In this document: piece after piece, positions 22,412-37,400 of the stretch
Numbering within the stretch: position 1 is the first letter of the stretch
Layout of the letters: the number at the start of each line of letters is the position of its first letter
Assembly: GCA_025618425.1 (NCBI GenBank)
Contig: CM046848.1
Span: 25,234,116-25,298,115 of the forward strand
DNA from: Heliocidaris tuberculata
Taxonomy: Eukaryota; Echinodermata; Echinoidea; Camarodonta; Echinometridae
Length of the DNA: 64,000 nucleotides
Direction: 5' to 3'
Position numbers and translations under genes: made by a program
Notes under the pieces: model-generated
The model's database searches: none
Told to the model about the DNA's origin: nothing
Seen by the model: only the letters and a program-made list of their open reading frames with translations

Positions 22412-25400
22412 ATGTTTTCAGCACTGAAGAAGCTGGTCACCAATGAACAGGGTGAGACCCGACCTAACATCCCTTCGGGGATGCAGGCCATGGGGGTCAA
22501 TCTCCAGCGCAAGTTTGCCAGAGGGGTACAATACAACAGTGAGTATTACTTACATCCACCTGCAAGTTGGGTGCTCCTGTAGATACTCTTCTCTTTTTGT
22601 TCATTCATGTACATGTACATGTATATTACATGTATAATTTTTCTTCAAGCAGGGCTTAAAAGCCATGGTCCAAGGGCATACATGTATATGTGGACCCTCT
22701 AAGATTCACCATGACATATTAAAGGTTGATCAGCTTTTCACTTACAATTATGAAGCGATACCACCTTGTTCCTTGAAATTACCCCTGCCTTCAAATAAAA
22801 TTTAGTGTGGAGCACTGTTATATGTGGTTTTATCATTTTAGTGCACAAACTGCACATGGATGATGGATGGATTTTATTTCAAGGAGTATGTGGACGCCAC
22901 TTGCATATCATACTCAGCAGTTGTTCTGTGGTATAAAGGAAGCATGTTTACCAAATCAAATGCAAAATGACCTTGAATATGGCAAATATCTAATCATATC
23001 TAATTCCATCGGAAGAACTTCACGCCGGCTGGTTTCCTGTTTAGTAATGTGTGAATGAATTTACATAAAAGCATGAAATGTTCTTCGTGTTTCTCTGGTA
23101 AATTGAATAATAAATCAGTTATGGTCATGTCATGTCCTGGGTTCTAAACCCCATTCACTGCTTTTGAACTGCCCAATTTGAAATTGAACGTGGTTATATG
23201 AGTTGTGAAGTTAAATATCATGTGTATCTTTATGAAAAATGACAAAACTTCATTATGGATGAAAACCTGTTTCATAAAATTGTATTTTTGGTACATGTTT
23301 GTAAATTGTTATACACTATACAATTATTGATCAGTGTGATGATAGGATTAAGGCTGGTGTTTTTCTGGCCTGGATACATCTTTGACCTGAAACTGTGGAT
23401 TTGTGCATGCCACATGTACATGTACATGTACATGTATATATATGCAAGCAAAAGAAGAAATGTAATTCCTTTGAGACTAAATAGCATGCAAGTTTAGATT
23501 CAAGTAGACATAACATACATGTAATTCCAATCTTGCCCTTCAGAAAATTTTTGAGGTGTCACAGTCAAGTGGTTTGAAGCACGTGATGGGAGATGAAAAT
23601 GTCATTGTGCCAAGCCCCAGCAAGGCATTTTGCAAGACATTAATCTGCAGTTTGCCTGTCTTCACCCAGGTGTAGACCGTGTTGCAAATGGGTACCATAC
23701 TTAGGAAGAAATGCTGTGTGCATCAAAATATTATTATTGTTATTATTGTTAAATAATTGTATATAGTGAGAGTAATCATCAAGGGTGATCGGAACACAGG
23801 CAAGACTACATTGTTTCATAGGCTACAGGGAGAGAAGTTCAAAGAAGGATACCTTCCAACGGCTGAGATTCAAGTAGCTAGTATACAGTGGAACTACAAA
23901 GGTAATTACGAATGCATCTTCTCAGCTGCTGTTCCACTAGGATTTTGACTATGTAAAGGTGTCATTCTGTGAGGAATTATTTATGTGAATTCATACATGT
24001 ACTCTAAATTTTTGTTTGAAATTATTTTGAGCTAAATTATACTTTCATGTGGAGAATATAAATATAGATGTTCTTATTTCGCATGAAAATGTCTTTTTAG
24101 GTGATTTAGAAGTACATAATGACTATGGTAATGATAATAATCCTGCAAAGTTTAACTGAATTTCAGTTTACCAAGTGAAGTTTAACTCTTCAGTTAATTA
24201 AGGCCGCCACTGTTTCAAGCTCATGCTTACAATGCGCGGTCTGCTGCATTTTATTGAATAACCTTATTTTTTATCTACCCTGTTTCTATTTTATTACCTC
24301 AATTAAGTTTTCAAAGTAACATTTCATCTGTTTGGAGCCAGAAGGGCATAAAGTCTTATCATTTGTACCGAGTTAACGTCCTTCTGGGTCCAAACAGACC
24401 ATTTATGGTGTGTATAGTAATTAGAGCTATTATGTTTACAACCAAATTAATTATTTCACTCTATTACATGACTATTTCTGTTTATTTTGTATTGTTGACG
24501 TGAAGATGATCATTGTATGCTTTTATGTAACGTTTGATTTGTATTGTTGAAAAATACTGATATAAAACCAATTTGAAACTGAAACTGAAACAGAAATTCA
24601 AGTAGAATATGGGCTAAAATGTATTACTTTCTAAAGCACTTTTGAGCATAATAGAGACTTTATTGATATATGACATGTGCTATAAACAAAGCTAATTATC
24701 AAGTTATTATCTGTATTTGATTACTACAAAGCTACTGATGATGTTGTCAAAGTGGAAGTCTGGGATGTGGTGGACAAGGGGAAGCCCCGTAAACGAGAGA
24801 GAAGCACTCTGAAGATAGACAACAAAGAGACAGAGGAAGAAGAACCAGACAATCCCTGCCTTGATGCTTCGTTCTTAGATGTCTACAAAGGAACTAATGG
24901 CGTGGTGATGATGTTGGACATCTCAAAGAAGTGGTAAGCCAAACTACACGATGATGATTATGATGGTGATCGTGGTGGGGGTGCTGATGGTAGTGAGGAG
25001 GAGGAGGATGATGATGATGGTGATGGTAGTGAGGAGGAGGAGGAGGAAGATGATGGTGGTGGTGGTGGTAGTGGTAGTGATGATGATAATGATGATGGTG
25101 ATGGTAGTGAGGATGATGGTGATGGTAGTGAGGATGGTGATGATGATGATGATGGTGGTGGTAGTGATGATGATGATGGTGGTGGTAGTGATGATGATGA
25201 TGATGATGGTGGTGGTAGTGATGATGATGATGATAGTGATGGTAGTGAAGAGGAGGATGATGATGGTGGTGGTGGTAGTGATGATGATGATGGTGGTGGT
25301 AGTGATGAGGATGATGATGGTGGTGGTGGTAGTGATGATGATGATAGTGATGGTAGTGAAGAGGATGATGATGATGGTGATGGTAGTGATGATGATGATG

Positions 25401-28400
25401 ATGATGGTGGTGGTAGTGATGATGATGATGGTGATAGTAGTGAAGAGGATGATGATGATGATGGTGATGGTAGTGAGGATGATGATGATGACGGTGATGG
25501 TAGTGATGATGATGATGATGATGGTGGTAGTAGTGATGGTGATGATGATGATGATGGTAGTGGTAGTGATGATGATGATGGTGATTGTAGTGAGGAGGAT
25601 GATGATGGTGGTAGTGATGATGATGATGGTGATGATGGTAGTGAGGAGGATGATGATGATGATGGTGGTGGTGGTAGTGATGATGATGATGATGATGGTG
25701 ATTGTAGTGAGGAGGATGATGATGATGGTGATGGTAGTGAGGATGATGATGATGATGGTGATGATAGTGAGGATGATGATGATGGTGGTGGTGGTGGTGG
25801 TGGTAGTGATGATGATGATGATGGTGATTGTAGTGAGGAGGATGATGATGGTGGTGGTAGTGATGATGATGATGGTGATGATGGTAGTGAGGAGGATGAT
25901 GATGGTGGTGGTGGTAGTGATGATGATGATGATGATGATGATGATGGTGATTGTAGTGAGGAGGAGGATAATGATGATGGTGATGGTAGTGAGGATGATG
26001 ATGATGATGGTGTGGTGTTAGTGATGATGATGATAATGATGGTGATTGTAGTGAGGAGGAGGATGATGATGATGGTGTATGATTCCTGCCATGCTTTCTG
26101 ACAGCTTTTGAGATTGTATTAGAATATTAAAAGGAGAATTCGGTTTTTAGTCACAAAATAAAACATTTCTCCCACACTCTCTCTTTCTCTGTCGGTTTCT
26201 CTCTGTTATTTATCTCCCTCTGTCTCACCATGTCATGATGTATCTTCTGTCTCCTTTCATTTTATTCCCTCTGTTCTCTGTGTCTCTCTCTCTCTCTCTC
26301 TTTTTCCTTTTTTCTCTTATCCGTCAATCACTATTCCTTCCTGCAGGACATGGAAATATGTTCAAAAAGAGCTACCAAAGGTTCCTACTCATATACCAGT
26401 ATTAGTCATGGCCAGTTTCAAGGACTTACAGGAAGAGCAGGTAGTCTACAGAGAAGAGATTGAATACTTCATTAAAGAACTTGACAGGTTAGAAGATTGA
26501 TCCATTCCGTTAGGTTTTTCTTTACAATTTTAATTTGGGTGTGAATGAGATAAGTGTGGAAGGATCCCCCCTCCCTCTAACTCTCTCTCTCTCTCTCTCT
26601 CGCATTCTTTTTTCTCAACCTCTGCCTGCAGTCAACCATCATATTTCCTCATGGCCTCTTTATTTATATTTTAACCTCAATTCTTATTTTCTTTGAAATC
26701 TCCTTTTTTTTTCCTTTCTCGTGCCCTCGTTCTCACTTTCTCAATTTGTTACATGTCATTCTATCTTTGTCATTGAATAATTTATGAACAAAAATGATTG
26801 ATCATATCCAAATTTTATGCCATTTAAAGATTTCATTACTTTCGCAGACATATGTGAGTATATACATGCAAACCCCCCCCCTTAAAAAGTGCCGCCCCAC
26901 CCCCCCCAAAAAAAAACAAACAAACAAACAAACAAACATTTGCATAGGTTCTGTACAGATTGATATCACAGTTATGAAGAGTTTCATTTAGATGAGAAGA
27001 ATGTTGTCACTTGCTTATTTGATTTTGCAATGTTATACAGTACTCAACTATGTCATTATGCAGGTCGCTTTATTTCAACTTTTTGTTTATATTCCTTATG
27101 TTGTAAATTTCAATAGAAGTAACCTATGAAATATTCAAACATCATACTTATCGTGGAGTTGATCTATCTATATGTTTGCTCTGTATTAGAAGTTTTCATA
27201 GTACAGTGAATGATTAAAAAAATTACTGGTACCATGTATGTACTATGAATATTATCACCAATAAAATTTTATTAAGTGCCGAGCGGAAATAATCTTTTTT
27301 AGCCAGTTATCAAAGTACATTCAATATCTGTTTGTATGCAAATGATATTGACTGCCATCCTAGGTCAATTTAATCACTAACAAATTTTGAGGAAATCCTA
27401 AAGTATTTCATAAAGAATTCTAAATTAAAGGGCAATCTGACCTTATAAAAGTAGAAAAATTAGAAAAACAGGATGGTGAAAGTTTGCAAGAAATCGGACA
27501 AGGAATAAGAAAGTTATGGATGTTTGAAAAATGAGATCACTACATCTATGCTAATCTCAAATTGGCAATTTGGTGAGTTGATTGTAACATGCTGGTGGTC
27601 AACTCTCCTGTTTGTCGTCCAAAAAAATATCATTAATTTGTAGTTTTTTCCGAAGCTCCTTTTCCCTTAAGGCAGTACTCAAAATATATTGTAGATAGCA
27701 TAATTGTTATAGCCAGGTCGTCATAAAAGAAAAAGATCCTACTGAGTAATACTTTTTGAAGAAATGACATTGTAGTCATTTTGTGTGTTGGAGCAAATAG
27801 GGTATTTGTCCTCCACTAGATCACAGTGACATTACCTATTTAGCCAATTTGAAATTCCCATATGTATAGTGATTACAACTTTTAAAAATTCACAACTTTC
27901 TTATTGCTTGTCCAGTTTTGTTCAAACTTTCACAATCTGCTTCTCTGATTTTTCCTCTTTCTGTCAGAACAACTTACTATTAAGGTTGGGTTTCCCTTTA
28001 AGCTATTGCCCATGGCAACATTGTGGTCCATTTGTTAAAGATAAAGTTGAGTTCTGGTCATGATATTAAATTGTGAAAGAAACTTTCTCAAAGCAATTGG
28101 GAAAGGTTAATATTATAGCACATAAGAATTGGTGTATACTGTAAGGTTTTGGAATCACCAAAATGATAAGAGATTGACTCAATCCTGCTGAGATTCACAT
28201 GCTCTGCACATAGAAATATGTATATGGGACTACACACAAATGTTCGGCCCGAACATTTCATTTGTTTCTCGTCATATTTTGAATGTGAGGGCATTTGAAG
28301 AGCAATCCTTTTCAGGGGACATATCTGCTATGATAATCTTCCAAACTAACATATATAATAAGAATGAGAAAGCTCTCAAATTATTTGTTACCTTTCCCAG

Positions 28401-31400
28401 AACTCAAGCTTCCTTTTAAGCCTACATGTAAGGGTATGGGAGAATTCAGTTCTCAGTAGTCAACGGGTTCATTTCGATTTTTTTTGTTTGAAGGCCCCCA
28501 GGCTCAGCTCACATCAGAGTAGCGGAATCTTCCATGAAGAACGGTTTTGGCTTGAAATATCTACATTCTTTCTTCAACATCCCTTTTTTACAGTTACAGG
28601 TATGTCTCCCTTGTCAAGTAGAAAAATGATAACTTTTGACCTTTCATTGTAAAGCTGATGTATAGTTTTGGTTAAGGTTATGGACTTCATCTTGATATCA
28701 CTTTTATCAATTTTTATTCCACTGCCATTTAATTGGCAAGTGCTAATAACACATGTGTATAGTGGAACTTAAAAAGTTGGAGATTATAATGAAGATAAAA
28801 AACAACAAGATGCCATTTATCAACGGAATGCATGCAAAATACTTGTGCAACGACAAGTAGCCCATGAATGTTCTTAAGAAACAAATCATCATATGAATTC
28901 CACTCATTTACTCTTTTGCTCTATGTATTTTGCAAAAGCAAGATTTTCAATTTAACTTTTCTATTTGTTTGGAAAGGGAAAGCTGATGAAATGTATATTT
29001 AAGATGTTTGAAACAATTGGAGCTTGTGTCCTCAAAAAGTGGCGAATCCAGGTAGGGGCGCCAAGGTCGCGCGCCCCCCTTTAATTTTTCTGTTTTGTGA
29101 CTTTTACTGTGGGAGGGGGGATACCTCCCTCCCACACCCTCCGCTCCCTCACCGCTGGCACCCCCGCTATTTCAAATTCCTGGATCTGCTACTGGGTAAC
29201 CCCACCTATTTGTGTGTAGAATTTATGGAGCGCCAATGCAACCTCATCACATGCAAATAAAGAAAAAAAAATGGTAACTACATGGAAATAGCAAGTACTG
29301 AGATTAATTTCTTGTTCTCAATTCAAGACAAACTTAATTTTGTTTCTTCATTTTGTTCCATAGTTACAGAAATATATAGCCTACAGAACTTAGTAGTTAA
29401 CACTAGGCCTTCTATAAATCGATGGACCATGGTATATTAAGCCAGGTTTATCTTAGGCCACTTTCAATAATACGGGCTTAGATGTTTTGTTCTTTCTGTC
29501 CATCTTTACTTTTATAACTGTTTGTCTTTGAGCATTTCATTTACAATGGATTGGTTTTGGAAGGCTTTCACATAAGATGTGCATCCCATGCAACAGTGTT
29601 AGGACAAGCTCCTTTTCCTATTTTTTTTTATAATCCATTAGAGAGAAACCCTACTCCAACAGCTGCAGAGAAATCAGTTGGAAACCGATGCAACGTTAGA
29701 AGAACTTGATGCCAGAATAGAGTCGGAGGATCAGGATTATGATATGTAAGAAACTTCTCACAACTTATTTTCCTCCTTAATATTTACTTTTGATGAACAG
29801 CGTAAGATTGTTTCCTCATTCTAATTTCTCAAATTACACACCACTTTATAAGAATTCATAACTTCGGTGTGCTGTAAATGACACCTTTTTTAGAAGCAAT
29901 ATTTTAAAAATAGTTTACTACTCTGAGTAGTTTACTACACTGAGTAGTTTACTATGCTGATCTAAACAATCTCTTAGAAATTTAGAAAATTCAATCATGT
30001 TCTTGACATACAGGGATTTAGGGGTTTATTTTACAGTTTGTTGAACTGGATTTTTTACTTTTCTCTTTTTTTTACCTTTAAAATTCTATAATCATAATCT
30101 TTGGAACAAGATGATGTACATTACATTTATTGTATCTCCTATATTGCTTATCATTCTTTGTGACTTTTGTCATGCACTCTTTACTTTCCCCTTTTTTTTT
30201 CTGACACGTGTTCCTTATTGGTATTTCCTTGTTTCATTCGAATCATACTCTTTCTACCTCTTTGTGTGTGACCTTATCAACTATTTGTATTTATTGAACT
30301 GTTGCCCTTTATCTTGTCTTTTTGTTACCTTCTTGTCACATTTCCATTCTGTCTTCATTCTTTTATTCCTTACTTTGTTCTTATTTTCACTCTCTTTTTC
30401 AGGTAATTGTCAAATCTTTCCCACAAGCAAGCAGAGAGATTCAAATGTTCCTCAGCATTACCAAATGTTTCTCTTGATCTCTCACTCCATATTTGCAGGT
30501 ATTTGTCAAGTCTTTCCCACAAGCAAGCAGAGAGGTCAAAAGGATCATCATTGTCTCTCAATGTACCTAATGGTCAGACACCCAGGAGAGCATCAGGTGA
30601 GAGAGCTATGTGATGATTGATCTATTGCTTGCCAGGGGACAGAGCTTTAAATCGTATGTGTTAGAACTTAACATGAATGCTTACTCCATGAGCACATGCA
30701 AACTGCTTGGGTCTCAAACCTGGATTGCCCCATTTCAAAGGTTATCAACCCATCAATTGAGGCATACTTTTTAGATCTGTTAATGATGTCTTTATTCAAA
30801 CCTGTCTATAAAGATCACCAAGAATACCATGAAAGGTAATTAAATAGACAGATAGCCTTTAGAGACAGAATTCCATATTTAATGAACATTTTGGTTTGTT
30901 TGAGTGTGGTTTGCATGTGAAAGTGTCTTATTAACAAAGTAATCCGTAATAAAAATTTGGGTGTGTTTTTACCCCCATAGATACGAGTAGTAATCGAAGC
31001 TCATCAGCATCCGCCACCCCAGCCAGGGTAAGCCCCGCCCACACACCAAGCCAGCTCACCCCTAGCTCCACCCCACCCACAACCAGACATAAACAGCAAG
31101 TACAGCCAATCAAACAGCAGCAGCAGCAGCAGCAGCAGCAAGCCCCACCCCCAAAGCCTGCCCCGTCCCCTATCACCAGGAGGAGGATCAGTCGCTAGGT
31201 AACAGGTTCAGCAAGTGGTTTGCGCCAAGTGAGTCAAAGGTCAAACAAGGGACCAAAGTTGAGGATGAGAAATCAGCAGGTAGGTCGTCCCTTTCTTTCG
31301 TTCCCATTATTAAATCTGGTTTTAAGATCTTTTTGTATTGTAAAATACGGATATATCCCCTCCTTTATACTTTCATATAGCAAGCAGAAATGAAATACTC

Positions 31401-34400
31401 ATTTTGTTCTCCAGTTTCATGAAGTGTTGATCCTTTCCCATCAAATCAAGTGTGAATAGATTAATCCCCAAAAGTGTATTTGGAGTTGTCTTCATACTGA
31501 TTAAAATGAAGATAAGCAGATTGGTGAAAGTATGAGCGAAATTGGACAATCAATAAGACAGTTAAGAATTTTTGAAAGTTGTTATCACTGTACATATATG
31601 GAAATTTCATATTGTCCGATTCAGCAATGTCATTTTGATGCAGTGGCGTACACCTCTCCTATTTTTTCCAGCATATGAAATAACTATAATATAATTTTTC
31701 AAAATGTACAAGTAAGTAGGATCTTTTTGTTTTTGGAGGACCTACAGGAAATATGCTATCCATAAAGTACTGCCTGAAGGAAAAGGTGCTTCGGAGGAAA
31801 CTGGAAATTCGTCCCCAAATAGGTCACAGTCAAATTACTTTTTTGCCAATTTGAGATGGCCATATGTATAGTGATTACAGCTTTTAAAAATTGATAATGG
31901 TTGGATTGCTTTTTAATTTGCCTACATCTTTTCACAGTTATTGAATCTCCAGCTGAGATCCACCACGCCCGTCAGCAGCCTCCAGGTAAGATAAGCAATG
32001 TTGATGAGTTCATCCCAGATGAGGGTCTGGACAAAGGATTCTTTGATGAGACAGACTCTAAGCCAGTGGCTGAGGCCCCAAAGAAGACCAGTATATTCAG
32101 CTTCGGGAGGAAAGCCAAGCCTAAACCCAAACCCGAGCCTCCAGCGCCAGTCGTAGCTCCTGCTGCAACCCCAGACTCAGACAGGTGATATAGCCATTTA
32201 AAGGGAATCAGTATTGTGGAGGCTTGATTTAATAAATTGTTGAATTTCGATATCTGTCTTGTATGATGATGTTCAGAAGGATAAATAAAGAGCCAGGCAT
32301 AGAAAGGTTTTCAAATATACAATGTTATTATTCAGATATCTGTGACTGAATACTGCCATTTACGAAACCGTACAGGGGTATGCTTTACCCTATGTTCAGA
32401 CTAGGTCCCGATTATCGGGGGCAGTTTGGAGAGATCTTATCTTTTTTACGACCGACCGTCCACACTGTGTTCGAATGCCCCCGCTATCTGGGGACAATCA
32501 CGGCTCAAGTGGTTTTGGCTGTGCGTTACCAAGTCCCGATAATCGGGACCTAGTCTGAACGCGGCGTTAGTCTAACACTGCAGTCTATAGGGGAAAATGA
32601 GTCTGGCATTTCCGGTCACTTGTATTTGTTTACTTTTGTGAAGCACATGATGATTTGGAAGTGCATTTTTTTTCCTGGGCTTCATTTTTACACCATATTA
32701 CATACACTGATAGCATGTAAGGCCAGGCAGCTCAGATTTTATCAAGCCTCTACAAAGTTACCAATTCACTTTAAAGGAATATTTAATAAAATTGATAGTA
32801 ATAAAAATTGCTATTTTTGATAACGTCTTTCCAATTACATCACTGATCAATTCATTTTACAGATTGCTATGAACCCTTGTCATTGGATTCAATTAGATCT
32901 CTCATTGTACACATTTTCCACCCCATTTGGAAGCATTCTAGCTTTGCTGCTATGTTACAGGCACCCATGCTGAATACAGCCACAGTGGCATTCACACCAA
33001 CTGAGTAACAAGTGGGATGAGATAAACAATAATAGATATAATGCCTTGCCTTGGAACATAAGTGCCATACTAGGGTTTGAACCCACAACCTTTTTACCCA
33101 TGGTGATAAAGAAACAACTATACTCCTAAAGGTGAAGCAAACATTGATCTGCTCATCCTTCATTTGGGGACGAATTTCAGGAAAGATGCCATGATGCAGA
33201 TTTTGCTGCCAATCTCTCATACTTTATAGGAGTGCAAAAAAATTCTTTTGTAAGTAGGTATGTTTTGTAGGTGAAGATATTTCAGGCAGTAGGTATTATT
33301 ATTATTATGAATGACATAATTTTTATCTTTTTTGCTCCATGACAGTGATGATGGAGTTAATCCAATGGTTGCTGGATTCCAAGAGGAGCTGGACTCAGAA
33401 GACGAAATGATGGTCGGAGAGCAAGTCCAGGCAATAACTCCTGTTTCCCCAGACACAGAGGGACCAGATTCACCATTTGATACATTCTCCAGGATGCCTC
33501 CCAGGCTGGCTAGTAAGGACATGTCAAGTGATGAAGATGATGACAGACCAGTCGTTGCAATGGACGATGATGACATTGATTCTGATGATGACGACGTTCC
33601 AAGGTCATCAACACGGTCAACGTTAGCAACTCAAAACATGGGGTGGAGTTTTGAAAAGAAATTGCCATCGTTACAGGAGTCGAACAGGAATTCACTGACC
33701 TCAAGCTCTCCAGCCAATCCAAACATCGAAACGAAAAGACATCAGAAGATCTCCACATCATCCTCCTCGTCGATACCAGACAGTCATGAGGCAATATCCT
33801 CAAGCTCAAGGACACAGGGTGGTTCAGGATCTCAGGTGGTGTCCCATCAGGACATTGTCTCTTCTGATGATGAAGGGGAAGAGATCAAGGTTTTACAGGA
33901 TTGTGAGGACATTTCAGAGGATGAAGTGGTGAGACCAACATCTTTGAGAACTGATAATGATGGATTGAGCACTAAATCAAAACCGTCCAAGCTTGTACAG
34001 GAGCATAGCGAAGAAGAGGGAACAGCAGCTGCAGAGGTAATTCCATTCTTAGATCAATTCTATGGAACGAGGCTGCAATCTCATTTTGGCAAATTTCCAG
34101 TGTAAGGAAACATTCAACGAAAATGGACCTGGTTTCCACTGTAATAAGTAATATTTGCCAAGTGCCTGATTGGAATTTGCACATGCACACTGTGTGTGTT
34201 TGTTGTATGAACTGAAGAATAAAACTATTGGATTTTTATTTTTGTTTTGTAGATACTGCCAGATGACTCTTAATTCTGCAATTTCCTGCATAGTGTTGGT
34301 CTTTCACAGAGAAGATATACAGTGCATCCCAGAAAAAAGTTAACAGTCAGAAAAAGTCTCCCCAACAAAATATTTCAAAATATTTGAAGCAAAAATTCAT

Positions 34401-37400
34401 ACCTAAAGATCTGGCGATATTTTACGCTCCAGTGAGCAAAGGCCACTTTTGTGAAAAGGTGCAAAATCCAGACTTGACAAGAATTGGTATTTGTTTTGGC
34501 TGGTATCAGCAAAGTTGAAAGTCATAAAAGGGCTTAGAAATGTTCATATTTTGATCAATGCAGGCCTTTTTTTATTATTCTCGCCAATTTCGAATTCCGT
34601 TTTTTCCCTTGTGCTATTCCCACTATTTTATCGGCAACCATTATGTCAATGGTTTTAAACAGCTGGAAATGTAGTCTAGCTAAACGGCTGCGAGCGCAAG
34701 TGGAGTCTAGCTCTCTTGCGACCAAATATGGAAAACAATGTACCGTCGTATACATGTACATGTATGTACTGTATGTGTTTTGCCTTAGCGTGCGATGTGA
34801 AGTTCACGCTGCTTGCATTTGTATACTGGAGAACTGTGAACTGCGCTGCCGCATGTTTCGGGCGGGCCGCCTGTGGGCGGCGCGGCCGTTCAATCTGCAT
34901 TACATCAGATACGAAGCGGAAGACAAGTAAATAGATCAGGTAAACTAGTTTAAGTTTTTTCCCCTTTTTTTTTAAACCCCACTCACAGTCCTGTCAGTGA
35001 TAGACAACTCATGAAAGGACAGGTTTTGTTCTCTGTATGTACTTACGTATCTCATGAACAGTTTTTAGCTTCAGTGAGCAATTAACTAGTACTTTATTTA
35101 GTGTTTTTAAATATTAATTTTGGCAATTTTTTAATTCAAGCTGGCTTTCTCAGTTAACCATGAAGTTTTGATGGGATAGGTCTGGACAGACAGAAAACAA
35201 AGCTTATTCTTTCATAGATTGCCTTTTGATAATGAGAATATGAAAATTTCTAAGCTTTATCAAGAGTCTCATCTTCGCTGATATCAGGCAGAACCAGTAC
35301 AAATTTTTGCCAACTATGGATTTTGCACCATTTCATAACAATAGCTTTTGCTCACTCAAGCGTAAAATATTGTTGAATGTTTTGGTGTCATGTGATAAGA
35401 GAGACCATAAGCTATCCGTAGGTATGAAATTTTCATGAACATATTTTGAAATATTCACTTTTTCCAACTGTCAACTTTTAATGGTTCTCGAATTTGTCAA
35501 TACCAGCCAGAACAAATACAAATTCTTGTCAAGTCTGGATTTTGCGCCCTTTCACAAAAGTGGCCTTTGCTCACTCAAACGTAAACTATCTCCAGATTTT
35601 TTTGGTGACATTTGATAGAAGAGACTCTAAGCTATCCACAGGTATAAAATTTCCCACAAATATTTTGAAATGTTTATTTGGGAAGACTTTTTCTGACTGT
35701 TAACTTTTTGAGGGATGCACTGTATATTACGTTTCTTAGAGATTGGTGATAGCCTGCGAAGTGCAGAAAGTAGTGTTTATGATGATCTTTCTGATGAATT
35801 ATTTTGCTAGGCACCAAGTACACCAAGTCTAGAAGTAGCATCTCCTACAACTCTTGGTCTGACGCTTCAATTGGAAGATCTCAACTTCCTAGAGAGTGTA
35901 ACTTCAAAACCTGCCAAACAACCAATCTCAAGTAAGATATTCTAATGTACATAGTTACGTCTTCTCATTCTTTATGAGAGGATTGCAAACAATACAGAAA
36001 TTAAGACTGACAGGACACTATACCTGCCATGTTGGATATACTGATTCTACAGATCCTTGTAGAACTGTCTAACTCTAACAAATGCGCTCATTCTAGTATC
36101 AAGACTTTACTGTCTAAAAAAATGATTACCTGTCTCCTACCTCCTGAAAAATATTTGATAGGGCCCAATCATTATTCTCCATTTGTCTTGAAAATTTTAG
36201 AATTTAAAATTGTTCAAATCTTAGTTCTGCCCATCAATCCCAAAAATAATAGGGCACAAACCTGGGGTTTTTCTATTGCTAAAATGTTAGCAAGTCTAAA
36301 TTATGAGATTTTCCTGTAGTTCTAGAAGAAGAAGAAGAAGCTGTTACAGTACTAGCAAACTTGGTATCTGCAGTGGTGATGTTTACCAGTAGTCATTTAT
36401 CCAAGCAATTGCTGCATAATTTTAACAGCTTTATCTTTTGTTGCCAGGAAACCTATCAAGAGCCAGCGATGAGTTTGATGTCCTTGTCTCTGTAGTCCAG
36501 GATGAAGACATCAGTGACTGTGAGACCAACACCAGTACTAGCACCAGCAGCTCAGCCAAGAAGAAGAAGAAGCACAAGAGCAAAGACAGAGAAGAGGTAG
36601 GTCAACAGAGAGAAAGGAAATGGGAAGTGTAATAGCAAAGTCAGTCCATTCGCCTTACTGCAAACATGTAGTTATATGGGCACCAACAGAAAGTGTTGTC
36701 TCGTGCTCCGGCGACAACTGCTCAGACATGCACAGAGATTAGCACAGCACATCTGTCCTTGTGTAAAATTACCAAGTTCGTCAAGTAGGATTTCACTCCT
36801 GACTTTAATTAATACCCCATAATTTCTTACTTTCATCTGATATATTTGTATCCTTGAAGTGAAAATTATTTCACAAGTCTTTTACCTGATGATGAGGAGG
36901 AGATAGCTTACAGAAAATACAAACACAAGAAACATGAATACAAAGATAGGACATGTGTCCTTGGATATCTCATGCACTCTCATTTACTAAGTCCTTCACA
37001 AAGGGCATTAAACCTGCACATTATATACATGTATTTACCTGCTTGCACATACTATCATTATACATGTAGAAACTCTCTAGAGGATGATGAGAGGACTCAC
37101 AAAAAACATAAAGACAAGGATAGCACTTGTGTTTTTGGATAAATCATCGATTATCATTTATCTTAAGTCTTCTGTATTCTGTATATGCCTCGTAGATGTG
37201 TCGTGGTCTAGTAGATACGTCACCATAGTGTGGATCACTCGGTACGCTGTTAGAATCCCGCCGCGGCACTAAAGCCCTTTGGCAAGTCATTAATCTACTT
37301 TTTCACTGTTACCCGGAAGATAATGGGTAACTGTAAGGATTGTTGAAAGCCAATGTGACTGTTTTTGCCATTGCCCTACATGCATGCATGTGAATGGTGC

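Noticed and set aside
24951..26021. 356-codon Met/Val frame
   Set aside because: Translation of an intronic GAT/GGT/AGT array; RABL6 exon 3 ends at its left edge and exon 4 starts after it.
30111..30620. 169-codon plus-strand frame
   Set aside because: Mostly intronic T-rich sequence; it crosses exon 7 of RABL6 in a different phase.
34643..34930. 95-codon plus-strand frame in a GC-richer patch
   Set aside because: Lies inside a Tc1-like element in a RABL6 intron, with no known domain and no splice context.
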